Assembly: GCA_964035545.1 (NCBI GenBank)
Contig: CAXIUT010000103.1
Span: 310,001 to 374,000 of the forward strand
Origin: Bugula neritina
Lineage: Eukaryota; Bryozoa; Gymnolaemata; Cheilostomatida; Bugulidae
Length of the DNA: 64,000 nt
Direction of reading: 5' to 3'
The notes under the pieces are model-generated. The model did no database searches. It saw only the letters and a list, made by a program, of their open reading frames with translations, and was not told the origin of the DNA. The position numbers and the translations under genes are program-made. Positions 37,878 through 50,460 of the stretch are shown piece after piece (the first letter of the stretch is position 1; the number at the start of each line of letters is the position of its first letter).

Positions 37878-38345
37878 TACCAACAATGAATATTTTATCA
37901 TTGTTTATGGCAGTCGTGAATCTCAACAATGAATAATAATAATACGCATTGTCAATTTTCACAAAGTAGCAGTCTTCAGTCAGCCCTCTCTAGTTCAAGA
38001 TGGGCATCACTATACACACAAGAGTTAAGAACTTTAATGAGTCCTGTCAGCTAACCAGCTCATGAAGTCTACACAGTTTGGTTGCAGACGTTTGCATTTG
38101 ACATTAGGACTAAAGTGTTGACTACATGGAGATTTCAACTTCAATTGTTAATCAACTTGTTTTGGATCTACTTGTTACATCTGGCTTACTCTCTCTGGTA
38201 GGTTTATTTCATTAACTTTCTATACTGATTTTCTTAACTTTCTGAAGAGTTTGTTGTGATGCGAAATATTACCAAATATCTCATGGCAACATGCCAATAC
38301 AGTTAACACAGTAATTAAGCACTGGTGTCTTTGAAGCAGGCATCA

Positions 38346-39689
38346 AGTTTTGCATAAAAAAATTTATCAAGTATCTAAACACATGCAAGTGATGAGTTTG
38401 GAGATATTATTTAAAACTACAAAAGTTTCCATGCCGCTTGTAAATCAAAAGTGGACAATTGCTGCAAACACCTCTTTTCATGGAATGACTCATTTATTTC
38501 TCATATGTTTGCAAAGGCATCTAAAATTAGTTTTTGCTCTAGCAAAATATAACACTGTGAAATGGCGCTGCAGATGAGCTTTCTCTTTTAATATGAAAAC
38601 TGATGATTGAAGAGCAATATAGTCTACTAACAAAATGGGTTTTAGCAGTGACTCATCTCCACTGCCTGTAAACTATAAAGCTTCAAATCGTATACTGTAG
38701 GCCCATGGGCCAACTCTAGCACAATAACACAATTCACATGAGTCAGGATTGCTGGTTGTTAGAGGAGACAGGGGGGGCAGGAGAGGGGATGGGATAATAA
38801 AACATCTAAATTCAATAGTAAAAGCGGGTGTACAATGCAAAGGTCTTCCAGCATCACTGGTATTTCCATAATAACTGCAAGGCCAAACTTTTGCTGATGG
38901 ACAATCAGACAGAAAAACTCTTGCAAATAACAAAACTAATATTAGCCTGTGTCTGCTTCGTATAAACACAAAGAACAAAATTTTGGGAAAGATAACTCCC
39001 AACACACCTATCTTGCAACTGGTGCTGGTGCAATGAAATTGAAGGGTTATGTTTCATAGTCATATTTTCAACTAGTACTTCTAACTGCAAAGAAATAACA
39101 TTGCAGAAAAAAGTGAAGATGTGAAGCACTGTAGATTTATGGTAAGTTATAATATGCATTTGATATTATTTATTTGTCCAGAAAATAATATTATATTATA
39201 TTTTATTCTACTCAGTAGTACCAACAATGAATATTTTATCATTGTTTATGGCAGTCGTGAATCTCAACAATGAATAATAATAATATGCATTGTCAATTTT
39301 CACAAAGTAGCAGTCTTCAGTCAGCCCTCTCTAGTTCAAGATGGGCATCACTATACACACAAGAGTTAAGAACTTTAATGAGTCCTGTCAGCTAACCAGC
39401 TCATGAAGTCTACACAGTTTGATTGCAGGCGTTTGCATTTGACATTAGGACTAAAGTGTTGACTACATGGAGACTTCAACTTCAATTGTTAATCAACTAA
39501 TTGTTTTGGATCTACTTGTTACATCTGGCTTACTCTTTCTGGTAGGTTTATTTCATTAACTTTCTAGACTGATTTTCTTAACTTTCTGAAGAGTTTGTTG
39601 TGATGCGAAATATTACCAAATATCTCATGGCAACGTGCCAATACAGTTAACACAGTAATTAAGCACTGGTGTCTTTGAAGCAGGCATCA
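38346..39689 (+). repeat. Satellite unit R18
   Basis: 1344 bp, G-run 7, AAT present, V1. GAGGAGACAGG interrupts the first G-tract. GGGATAATAAAAC is shared with R19, R23, R25, R28, R32 and R33. Confidence 0.95.
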
Positions 39690-41033
39690 AGTTTTGCATG
39701 AAAAAATTTATCAAGTATCTAAACACATGCAAGTGATGAGTTTGGAGATATTATTTAAAACTACAAAAGTTTCCATGCCGCTTGTAAATCAAAAGTGGAC
39801 AATTGCTGCAAACACCTCTTTTCATGGAATGACTCATTTATTTCTCATATGTTTGCAAAGGCATCTAAAATTATTTATTGCTCTAGCAAAATAAAACACT
39901 GTGAAATGGCGCTGCAGATGAGCTTTCTCTTTTAATATGAAAACTGATGATTGAAGAGCAATATAGTCTACTAACAAAATGGGTTTTAGCAGTGACTCAT
40001 CTCCACTGCCTGTAAACTATAAAGCTTCAAATCGTATACTGTAGGCCCATGGGCCAACTCTAGCACAATAACACAATTCACATGAGTCAGGATTGCTGGT
40101 TGTTAGAGGGGACAGGGGGGGCAGGAGAGGGGATGGGATAATAAAACATCTAAATTCAATAGTAAAAGCGGGTGTACAATGCAAAGGTCTTCCAGCATCA
40201 CTGGTATTTCCATAATAACTGCAAGGCCAAACTTTTGCTGATGGACAATCAGACAGAAAAACTCTTGCAAATAACAAAACTAATATTAGCCTGTGTCTGC
40301 TTCTTATAAACACAAAGAACAAAATTTTGGGAAAGATAACTCCCAACACACCTATCTTGCAACTGGTGCTGGTGCAATGAAATTGAAGGGTTATGTTTCA
40401 TAGTCATATTTTCAACTAGTACTTCTAACTGCAAAGAAATAACATTGCAGAAAAAAGTGAAGATGTGAAGCACTGTAGATTTATGGTAAGTTATAATATG
40501 CATTTGATATTATTTATTTGTCCAGAAAATAATATTATATTATATTTTATTCTACTCAGTAGTACCAACAATGAATATTTTATCATTGTTTATGGCAGTC
40601 GTGAATCTCAACAATGAATAATAATAATATGCATTGTCAATTTTCACAAAGTAGCAGTCTTCAGTCAGCCCTCTCTAGTTCAAGATGGGCATCACTATAC
40701 ACACAAGAGTTAAGAACTTTAATGAGTCCTGTCAGCTAACCAGCTCATGAAGTCTACACAGTTTGATTGCAGGCGTTTGCATTTGACATTAGGACTAAAG
40801 TGTTGACTACATGGAGATTTCAACTTCAATTGTTAATCAACTAATTGTTTTGGATCTACTTGTTACATCTGGCTTACTCTTTCTGGTAGGTTTATTTCAT
40901 TAACTTTCTAGACTGATTTTCTTAACTTTCTGAAGAGTTTGTTGTGATGCGAAATATTACCAAATATCTCATGGCAACATGCCAATACAGTTAACACAGT
41001 AATTAAGCACTGGTGTCTTTGAAGCAGGCATCA
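39690..41033 (+). repeat. Satellite unit R19
   Basis: 1344 bp, G-run 7, AAT present, V1. TTTGCATGAAAAAA and AAATTATTTATTGC mark a subfamily also found in R23, R25, R28, R32 and R33. Confidence 0.95.
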
Positions 41034-42373
41034 AGTTTTGCATAAAAAAATTTATCAAGTATCTAAACACATGCAAGTGATGAGTTTGGAGATATTATTT
41101 AAAACTACAAAAGTTTCCATGCCGCTTGTAAATCAAAAGTGGACAATTGCTGCAAACACCTCTTTTCATGGAATGACTCATTTATTTCTCATATGTTTGC
41201 AAAGGCATCTAAAATTAGTTTTTGCTCTAGCAAAATATAACACTGTGAAATGGCGCTGCAGATGAGCTTTCTCTTTTAATATGAAAACTGATGATTGAAG
41301 AGCAATATAGTCTACTAACAAAATGGGTTTTAGCAGTGACTCATCTCCACTGCCTGTAAACTATAAAGCTTCAAATCGTATACTGCAGGCCCATGGGCCA
41401 ACTCTAGAACAATAACACAATTCACATGAGTCAGGATTGCTGGTTGTTAGAGGGGACAGGGGGGCAGGAGAGGGGATGGGAAAATAAAACATCTAAATTC
41501 AATAGTAAAGGCGGGTGTACAATGCAAAGGTCTTCCAGCATCACTGGTATTTCCATAATAACTGCAAGGCCAAACTTTTGCTGATGGACAATCAGACAGA
41601 AAAACTCTTGCAAATAACAAAACTAATATTAGCCTGTGTCTGCTTCGTATAAACACAAAGAACAAAATTTTGGGAAAGATAACTCCCAACACACCTATCT
41701 TGCAACTGGTGCTGGTGCAATGAAATTGAAGGGCTATGTTTCATAGTCCTATATTCAGCTAGTACTTCTAACTAGAAAGAAATAACATTGCCGGAAAAGT
41801 TGAAGAGGTGAAGCACTGTAGAGTTATGGCAAGTTAGATTCTCTATATGATATTATTTATCTGTCAAGAAAATATTATATTATATTTTATTCTACTCAGT
41901 AGTACCAACAATGAATATTTTATCATTGTTTATGGCAGTCGTGAATCTCAACAATGAATAATAATAATATGCATTGTCAATTTTCACAAAGTAGCAGTCT
42001 TCAGTCAGCCCTCTCTAGTTCAAGATGGGCATCACTATACACACAAGAGTTAAGAACTTTAATGAGTCCTGTCAGCTAACCAGCTCATGAAGTCTACACA
42101 GTTTGATTGCAGGCGTTTGCATTTGACATTAGGACTAAAGTGTTGACTACATGGAGATTTCAACTTCAATTGTTAATCAACTAATTGTTTTGGATCTACT
42201 TGTTACATCTGGCTTACTCTTTCTGGTAGGTTTATTTCATTAACTTTCTAGACTGATTTTCTTAACTTTCTGAAGAGTTTGTTGTGATGCGAAATATTAC
42301 CAAATATCTCATGGCAACATGCCAATACAGTTAACACAGTAATTAAGCACTGGTGTCTTTGAAGCAGGCATCA
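41034..42373 (+). repeat. Satellite unit R20 (V2, triplet copy 1)
   Basis: 1340 bp, G-run 6, AAT present, V2 with a truncated right boundary (ACTCAGTAGTACC restored). TACTGCAGGCCC sits just before the palindrome. Confidence 0.95.
41729..41878 (+). repeat. Shortened V2 block, R20
   Basis: V2 sequence in the core, but flanked by V1-type GCAACTGGTG on the left and ACTCAGTAGTACC on the right, so the V2 tract is shorter than elsewhere. Confidence 0.88.
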
Positions 42374-43713
42374 AGTTTTGCATAAAAAAATTTATCAAGT
42401 ATCTAAACACATGCAAGTGATGAGTTTGGAGATATTATTTAAAACTACAAAAGTTTCCATGCCGCTTGTAAATCAAAAGTGGACAATTGCTGCAAACACC
42501 TCTTTTCATGGAATGACTCATTTATTTCTCATATGTTTGCAAAGGCATCTAAAATTAGTTTTTGCTCTAGCAAAATATAACACTGTGAAATGGCGCTGCA
42601 GATGAGCTTTCTCTTTTAATATGAAAACTGATGATTGAAGAGCAATATAGTCTACTAACAAAATGGGTTTTAGCAGTGACTCATCTCCACTGCCTGTAAA
42701 CTATAAAGCTTCAAATCGTATACTGCAGGCCCATGGGCCAACTCTAGAACAATAACACAATTCACATGAGTCAGGATTGCTGGTTGTTAGAGGGGACAGG
42801 GGGGCAGGAGAGGGGATGGGAAAATAAAACATCTAAATTCAATAGTAAAGGCGGGTGTACAATGCAAAGGTCTTCCAGCATCACTGGTATTTCCATAATA
42901 ACTGCAAGGCCAAACTTTTGCTGATGGACAATCAGACAGAAAAACTCTTGCAAATAACAAAACTAATATTAGCCTGTGTCTGCTTCGTATAAACACAAAG
43001 AACAAAATTTTGGGAAAGATAACTCCCAACACACCTATCTTGCAACTGGTGCTGGTGCAATGAAATTGAAGGGCTATGTTTCATAGTCCTATATTCAGCT
43101 AGTACTTCTAACTAGAAAGAAATAACATTGCCGGAAAAGTTGAAGAGGTGAAGCACTGTAGAGTTATGGCAAGTTAGATTCTCTATATGATATTATTTAT
43201 CTGTCAAGAAAATATTATATTATATTTTATTCTACTCAGTAGTACCAACAATGAATATTTTATCATTGTTTATGGCAGTCGTGAATCTCAACAATGAATA
43301 ATAATAATATGCATTGTCAATTTTCACAAAGTAGCAGTCTTCAGTCAGCCCTCTCTAGTTCAAGATGGGCATCACTATACACACAAGAGTTAAGAACTTT
43401 AATGAGTCCTGTCAGCTAACCAGCTCATGAAGTCTACACAGTTTGATTGCAGGCGTTTGCATTTGACATTAGGACTAAAGTGTTGACTACATGGAGATTT
43501 CAACTTCAATTGTTAATCAACTAATTGTTTTGGATCTACTTGTTACATCTGGCTTACTCTTTCTGGTAGGTTTATTTCATTAACTTTCTAGACTGATTTT
43601 CTTAACTTTCTGAAGAGTTTGTTGTGATGCGAAATATTACCAAATATCTCATGGCAACATGCCAATACAGTTAACACAGTAATTAAGCACTGGTGTCTTT
43701 GAAGCAGGCATCA
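42374..43713 (+). repeat. Satellite unit R21 (V2, triplet copy 2)
   Basis: 1340 bp, same set of variants as R20; I noticed no difference between them on reading. Confidence 0.95.
43069..43218 (+). repeat. Shortened V2 block, R21
   Basis: Same shortened tract as R20, one 1340-bp period later. Confidence 0.88.
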
Positions 43714-45053
43714 AGTTTTGCATAAAAAAATTTATCAAGTCTATAAACACATGCAAGTGATGAGTTTGGAGATATTATTTAAAACTACAAAAGTTTCCAT
43801 GCCGCTTGTAAATCAAAAGTGGACAATTGCTGCAAACACCTCTTTTCATGGAATGACTCATTTATTTCTCATATGTTTGCAAAGGCATCTAAAATTAGTT
43901 TTTGCTCTAGCAAAATATAACACTGTGAAATGGCGCTGCAGATGAGCTTTCTCTTTTAATATGAAAACTGATGATTGAAGAGCAATATAGTCTACTAACA
44001 AAATGGGTTTTAGCAGTGACTCATCTCCACTGCCTGTAAACTATAAAGCTTCAAATCGTATACTGCAGGCCCATGGGCCAACTCTAGAACAATAACACAA
44101 TTCACATGAGTCAGGATTGCTGGTTGTTAGAGGGGACAGGGGGGCAGGAGAGGGGATGGGAAAATAAAACATCTAAATTCAATAGTAAAGGCGGGTGTAC
44201 AATGCAAAGGTCTTCCAGCATCACTGGTATTTCCATAATAACTGCAAGGCCAAACTTTTGCTGATGGACAATCAGACAGAAAAACTCTTGCAAATAACAA
44301 AACTAATATTAGCCTGTGTCTGCTTCGTATAAACACAAAGAACAAAATTTTGGGAAAGATAACTCCCAACACACCTATCTTGCAACTGGTGCTGGTGCAA
44401 TGAAATTGAAGGGCTATGTTTCATAGTCCTATATTCAGCTAGTACTTCTAACTAGAAAGAAATAACATTGCCGGAAAAGTTGAAGAGGTGAAGCACTGTA
44501 GAGTTATGGCAAGTTAGATTCTCTATATGATATTATTTATCTGTCAAGAAAATATTATATTATGTTTTATTCTACTCAGTAGTACCAACAATGAATATTT
44601 TATCATTGTTTATGGCAGTCGTGAATCTCAACAATGAATAATAATAATATGCATTGTCAATTTTCACAAAGTAGCAGTCTTCAGTCAGCCCTCTCTAGTT
44701 CAAGATGGGCATCACTATACACACAAGAGTTAAGAACTTTAATGAGTCCTGTCAGCTAACCAGCTCATGAAGTCTACACAGTTTGATTGCAGGCGTTTGC
44801 ATTTGACATTAGGACTAAAGTGTTGACTACATGGAGATTTCAACTTCAATTGTTAATCAACTAATTGTTTTGGATCTACTTGTTACATCTGGCTTACTCT
44901 TTCTGGTAGGTTTATTTCATTAACTTTCTAGACTGATTTTCTTAACTTTCTGAAGAGTTTGTTGTGATGCGAAATATTACCAAATATCTCATGGCAACAT
45001 GCCAGTACAGTTAACACAGTAATTAAGCACTGGTGTCTTTGAAGCAGGCATCA
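43714..45053 (+). repeat. Satellite unit R22 (V2, triplet copy 3)
   Basis: 1340 bp, as R20 and R21. Differences are CAAGTCTATAAAC near 43736, TATTATGTTTTATTC near 44560 and CATGCCAGTACAG near 44999. Confidence 0.95.
44409..44558 (+). repeat. Shortened V2 block, R22
   Basis: Same shortened tract as R20 and R21. Confidence 0.88.
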
Positions 45054-46397
45054 AGTTTTGCATGAAAAAATTTATCAAGTATCTAAACACATGCAAGTGA
45101 TGAGTTTGGAGATATTATTTAAAACTACAAAAGTTTCCATGCCGCTTGTAAATCAAAAGTGGACAATTGCTGCAAACACCTCTTTTCATGGAATGACTCA
45201 TTTATTTCTCATATGTTTGCAAAGGCATCTAAAATTATTTATTGCTCTAGCAAAATAAAACACTGTGAAATGGCGCTGCAGATGAGCTTTCTCTTTTAAT
45301 ATGAAAACTGATGATTGAAGAGCAATATAGTCTACTAACAAAATGGGTTTTAGCAGTGACTCATCTCCACTGCCTGTAAACTATAAAGCTTCAAATCGTA
45401 TACTGTAGGCCCATGGGCCAACTCTAGCACAATAACACAATTCACATGAGTCAGGATTGCTGGTTGTTAGAGGGGACAGGGGGGGCAGGAGAGGGGATGG
45501 GATAATAAAACATCTAAATTCAATAGTAAAAGCGGGTGTACAATGCAAAGGTCTTCCAGCATCACTGGTATTTCCATAATAACTGCAAGGCCAAACTTTT
45601 GCTGATGGACAATCAGACAGAAAAACTCTTGCAAATAACAAAACTAATATTAGCCTGTGTCTGCTTCGTATAAACACAAAGAACAAAATTTTGGGAAAGA
45701 TAACTCCCAACACACCTATCTTGCAACTGGTGCTGGTGCAATGAAATTGAAGGGTTATGTTTCATAGTCATATTTTCAACTAGTACTTCTAACTGCAAAG
45801 AAATAACATTGCAGAAAAAAGTGAAGATGTGAAGCACTGTAGATTTATGGTAAGTTATAATATGCATTTGATATTATTTATTTGTCCAGAAAATAATATT
45901 ATATTATATTTTATTCTACTCAGTAGTACCAACAATGAATATTTTATCATTGTTTATGGCAGTCGTGAATCTCAACAATGAATAATAATAATATGCATTG
46001 TCAATTTTCACAAAGTAGCAGTCTTCAGTCAGCCCTCTCTAGTTCAAGATGGGCATCACTATACACACAAGAGTTAAGAACTTTAATGAGTCCTGTCAGC
46101 TAACCAGCTCATGAAGACTACACAGTTTGATTGCAGGCGTTTGCATTTGACATTAGGACTAAAGTGTTGACTACATGGAGATTTCAACTTCAATTGGTAA
46201 TCAACTAATTGTTTTGGATCTACTTGTTACATCTGGCTTACTCTTTCTGGTAGGTTTATTTCATTAACTTTCTAGACTGATTTTCTTAACTTTCTGAAGA
46301 GTTTGTTGTGATGCGAAATATTACCAAATATCTCATGGCAACGTGCCAATACAGTTAACACAGTAATTAAGCACTGGTGTCTTTGAAGCAGGCATCA
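45054..46397 (+). repeat. Satellite unit R23
   Basis: 1344 bp, G-run 7, AAT present, V1. Same subfamily as R19, four units earlier. GAAGACTACAC and CAATTGGTAATC near its end recur near 52850-52930. Confidence 0.95.
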
Positions 46398-47747
46398 AGT
46401 TTTGCATAAAAAAATTTATCAAGTATCTAAACACATGCAAGTGATGAGTTTGGAGATATTATTTAAAACTACAAAAGTTTCCATGCCGCTTGTAAATCAA
46501 AAGTGGACAATTGCTGCAAACACCTCTTTTCATGGAATGACTCATTTATTTCTCATATGTTTGCAAAGGCATCTAAAATTAGTTTTTGCTCTAGCAAAAT
46601 ATAACACTGTGAAATGGCGCTGCAGATGAGCTTTCTCTTTTAATATGAAAACTGATGATTGAAGAGCAATATAGTCTACTAACAAAATGGGTTTTAGCAG
46701 TGACTCATCTCCACTGCCTGTAAACTATAAAGCTTCAAATCGTATACTGTAGGCTCATGGGCCAACTCTAGAACAATAACACAATTCACATGAGTCAGGA
46801 TTGCTGGTTGTTAGAGGGGACAGGGGGGGGGGGGGCAGGAGAGGGGATGGGAAAATAAAACATCTAAATTCAATAGTAAAAGCGGGTGTACAATGCAAAG
46901 GTCTTCCAGCATCACTGGTATTTCCATAATAACTGCAAGGCCAAACTTTTGCTGATGGACAATCAGACAGAAAAACTCTTGCAAATAACAAAACTAATAT
47001 TAGCCTGTGTCTGCTTCGTATAAACACAAAGAACAAAATTTTGGGAAAGATAACTCCCAACACACCTATCTTGCAACTGGTGCTGGTGCAATGAAATTGA
47101 AGGGTTATGTTTCATAGTCATATTTTCAACTAGTACTTCTAACTGCAAAGAAATAACATTGCAGAAAAAAGTGAAGATGTGAAGCACTGTAGATTTATGG
47201 TAAGTTATAATATGCATTTGATATTATTTATTTGTCCAGAAAATAATATTATATTATATTTTATTCTACTCAGTAGTACCAACAATGAATATTTTATCAT
47301 TGTTTATGGCAGTCGTGAATCTCAACAATGAATAATAATAATATGCATTGTCAATTTTCACAAAGTAGCAGTCTTCAGTCAGCCCTCTCTAGTTCAAGAT
47401 GGGCATCACTATACACACAAGAGTTAAGAACTTTAATGAGTCCTGTCAGCTAACCAGCTCATGAAGTCTACACAGTTTGATTGCAGGCGTTTGCATTTGA
47501 CATTAGGACTAAAGTGTTGACTACATGGAGATTTCAACTTCAATTGTTAATCAACTAATTGTTTTGGATCTACTTGTTACATCTGGCTTACTCTTTCTGG
47601 TAGGTTTATTTCATTAACTTTCTAGACTGATTTTCTTAACTTTCTGAAGAGTTTGTTGTGATGCGAAATATTACCAAATATCTCATGGCAACATGCCAAT
47701 ACAGTTAACACAGTAATTAAGCACTGGTGTCTTTGAAGCAGGCATCA
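46398..47747 (+). repeat. Satellite unit R24 with expanded G-run
   Basis: 1350 bp, G-run 13 (46823-46835), AAT present, V1. The palindrome is changed to GGCTCATGGGCC. Confidence 0.95.
46823..46835 (+). repeat. G13 run, R24
   Basis: Expanded run in a unit with the GGCTCATGGGCC palindrome variant. Confidence 0.93.
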
Positions 47748-49092
47748 AGTTTTGCATGAAAAATTTTATCAAGTATCTAAACACATGCAAGTGATGAGTT
47801 TGGAGATATTATTTAAAACTACAAAAGTTTCCATGCCGCTTGTAAATCAAAAGTTGACAATTGCTGCAAACACCTCTTTTCATGGAATGACTCATTTATT
47901 TCTCATATGTTTGCAAAGGCATCTAAAATTATTTATTGCTCTAGCAAAATAAAACACTGTGAAATGGCGCTGCAGATGAGCTTTCTCTTTTAATATGAAA
48001 ACTGATGATTGAAGAGCAATATAGTCTACTAACAAAATGGGTTTTAGCAGTGACTCATCTCCACTGCCTGTAAACTATAAAGCTTCAAATCGTATACTGT
48101 AGGCCCATGGGCCAACTCTAGCACAATAACACAATTCACATGAGTCAGGATTGCTGGTTGTTAGAGGGGACAGGGGGGGGCAGGAGAGGGGATGGGATAA
48201 TAAAACATCTAAATTCAATAGTAAAAGCGGGTGTACAATGCAAAGGTCTTCCAGCATCACTGGTATTTCCATAATAACTGCAAGGCCAAACTTTTGCTGA
48301 TGGACAATCAGACAGAAAAACTCTTGCAAATAACAAAACTAATATTAGCCTGTGTCTGCTTCGTATAAACACAAAGAACAAAATTTTGGGAAAGATAACT
48401 CCCAACACACCTATCTTGCAACTGGTGCTGGTGCAATGAAATTGAAGGGTTATGTTTCATAGTCATATTTTCAACTAGTACTTCTAACTGCAAAGAAATA
48501 ACATTGCAGAAAAAAGTGAAGATGTGAAGCACTGTAGATTTATGGTAAGTTATAATATGCATTTGATATTATTTATTTGTCCAGAAAATAATATTATATT
48601 ATATTTTATTCTACTCAGTAGTACCAACAATGAATATTTTATCATTGTTTATGGCAGTCGTGAATCTCAACAATGAATAATAATAATATGCATTGTCAAT
48701 TTTCACAAAGTAGCAGTCTTCAGTCAGCCCTCTCTAGTTCAAGATGGGCATCACTATACACACAAGAGTTAAGAACTTTAATGAGTCCTGTCAGCTAACC
48801 AGCTCATGAAGTCTACACAGTTTGATTGCAGGCGTTTGCATTTGACATTAGGACTAAAGTGTTGACTACATGGAGATTTCAACTTCAATTGTTAATCAAC
48901 TAATTGTTTTGGATCTACTTGTTACATCTGGCTTACTCTTTCTGGTAGGTTTATTTCATTAACTTTCTAGACTGATTTTCTTAACTTTCTGAAGAGTTTG
49001 TTGTGATGCGAAATATTACCAAATATCTCATGGCGACATGCCAATACAGTTAACACAGTAATTAAGCACTGGTGTCTTTGAAGCAGGCATCA
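47748..49092 (+). repeat. Satellite unit R25
   Basis: 1345 bp, G-run 8, AAT present, V1. GAAAAATTTTATC and AAAAGTTGACAATTG are shared only with R28, 4037 bp downstream. Confidence 0.95.
48173..48180 (+). repeat. G8 run, R25
   Basis: One base longer than the common right-arm G7. Confidence 0.93.
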
Positions 49093-50431
49093 AGTTTTGC
49101 ATAAAAAAATTTATCAAGTATCTAAACACATGCAAGTGATGAGTTTGGAGATATTATTTAAAACTACAAAAGTTTCCACGCCGCTTGTAAATCAAAAGTG
49201 GACAATTGCTGCAAACACCTCTTTTCATGGAATGACTCATTTATTTCTCATATGTTTGCAAAAGCATCTAAAATTAGTTTTTGCTCTAGCAAAAAATAAC
49301 ACTGTGAAATGGCGCTGCAGATGAGCTTTCTCTTTTAATATGAAAACTGATGATTGAAGAGCAATATAGTCTACTAACAAAATGGGTTTTAGCAGTGACT
49401 CATCTCCACTGCCTGTAAACTATAAAGCTTCAAATCGTATACTGCAGGCCCATGGGCCAACTGTAGAACAATAACACAATTCACATGAGTCAGGATTGCT
49501 GGTTGTTAGAGGGGACAGGGGGGCAGGAGAGGAGATTGGAAAATAAAACATCTAAATTCAATAGTAAAGTCGGGTGTACAATGCAAAGGTCTTCCAGCAT
49601 CACTGGTATTTCCATAATAACTGCAAGGCCAAACTTTTGCTGATGGACAATCAGACAGAAAAACTCTTGCAAATAACAAAACTAATATTAGCCTGTGTCT
49701 GCTTCGTATAAACACAAAGAACAAAATTTTGGGAAAGATAACTCCCAACACACCTATCTTGCAACCGGTGCTGGTGCAATGAAATTGAAGGGCTATGTTT
49801 AATAGTCCTATATTCAGCTAGTACTTCTAACTAGAAAGAAATAACATTGCCGGAAAAGTTGAAGAGGTGAAGCACTGTAGAGTTATGGCAAGTTAGATTC
49901 TCTATATGATATTATTTATCTGTCAAGAAAATATTATATTATATTTTATTCTACTCACTAGTACCAACAATGAATATTTTATCATTGTTTATGGCAGTCG
50001 TGAATCTCAACAATGAATAATAATAATACGCATTGTCAATTTTCACAAAGTAGCAGTCTTCAGTCAGCCCTCTCTAGTTCAAGATGGGCATCACTATACA
50101 CACAAGAGTTAAGAACTTTAATGAGTCCTGTCAGGTAACCAGCTCATGAAGTCTACACAGTTTGGTTGCAGACGTTTGCATTTGACATTAGGATTAAAGT
50201 GTTCACTACATGGAGACTTCAACTTCAATTGTTAATCAACTTGTTTTGGATCTACTTGTCACATCTGGCTTACTCTCTCTGGTAGGTTTATTTCATTAAC
50301 TTTCTAGACTGATTTTCTTAACTTTCTGAAGAGTTTGTTGTGATGCGAAATATATTGCCAAATATCTCATGGCAACGTGCCAATACAGTTAACACAGTAA
50401 TTAAGCACTGGTGTCTTTGAAGCAGGCATCA
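49093..50431 (+). repeat. Satellite unit R26 (V2, D-type end)
   Basis: 1339 bp, G-run 6, V2, no AAT, 2-bp insertion in GAAATATATTGCC. TTTCCACGCCGC, AACTGTAGAAC and AGTCGGGTG are shared with R31, 6730 bp downstream. The end is D family. Confidence 0.95.
49788..49962 (+). repeat. V2 version of the variable block, R26
   Basis: Full-length V2 tract with the private change TATGTTTAATAG, shared with R31. Confidence 0.9.
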
Positions 50432-50460
50432 AGTTATGCATAAAAATGTTCATCAAGTAT
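49788..50460 (+). repeat. Left-arm-type and D-family island in right arm (end of R26, start of R27)
   Basis: In order: V2 block, ATACGCATTG, CAGGTAACC, TTTGGTTGCAGACG, GATTAAAG, GTTCACTAC, GAGACTTC, no AAT, CTTGTCACATC, ATATATTGCC and TATGCATAAAAATGTTC. Nearly the same set, inverted, forms the left edge of the inversion (U11 end and U12). Confidence 0.85.

Larger units (their letters stand above)
37001..38345 (+). repeat. Satellite unit R17 (V2 type)
   Basis: 1345 bp, G-run 15, V2 with the same 1-bp deletion as R12, no AAT. GAGGGCACAGGG replaces GAGGGGACAGGG before the G-run. The palindrome is changed to GGCTCATGGGCC. Confidence 0.95.
41034..45053 (+). repeat. Near-identical monomer triplet (3 x 1340 bp)
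   Basis: R20, R21 and R22 are each exactly 1340 bp and carry one rare combination: TACTGCAGGCCC, a truncated V2 block, G-run 6 and AAT. Only a handful of changes, mainly in R22, separate them, which indicates recent amplification. Confidence 0.9.
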
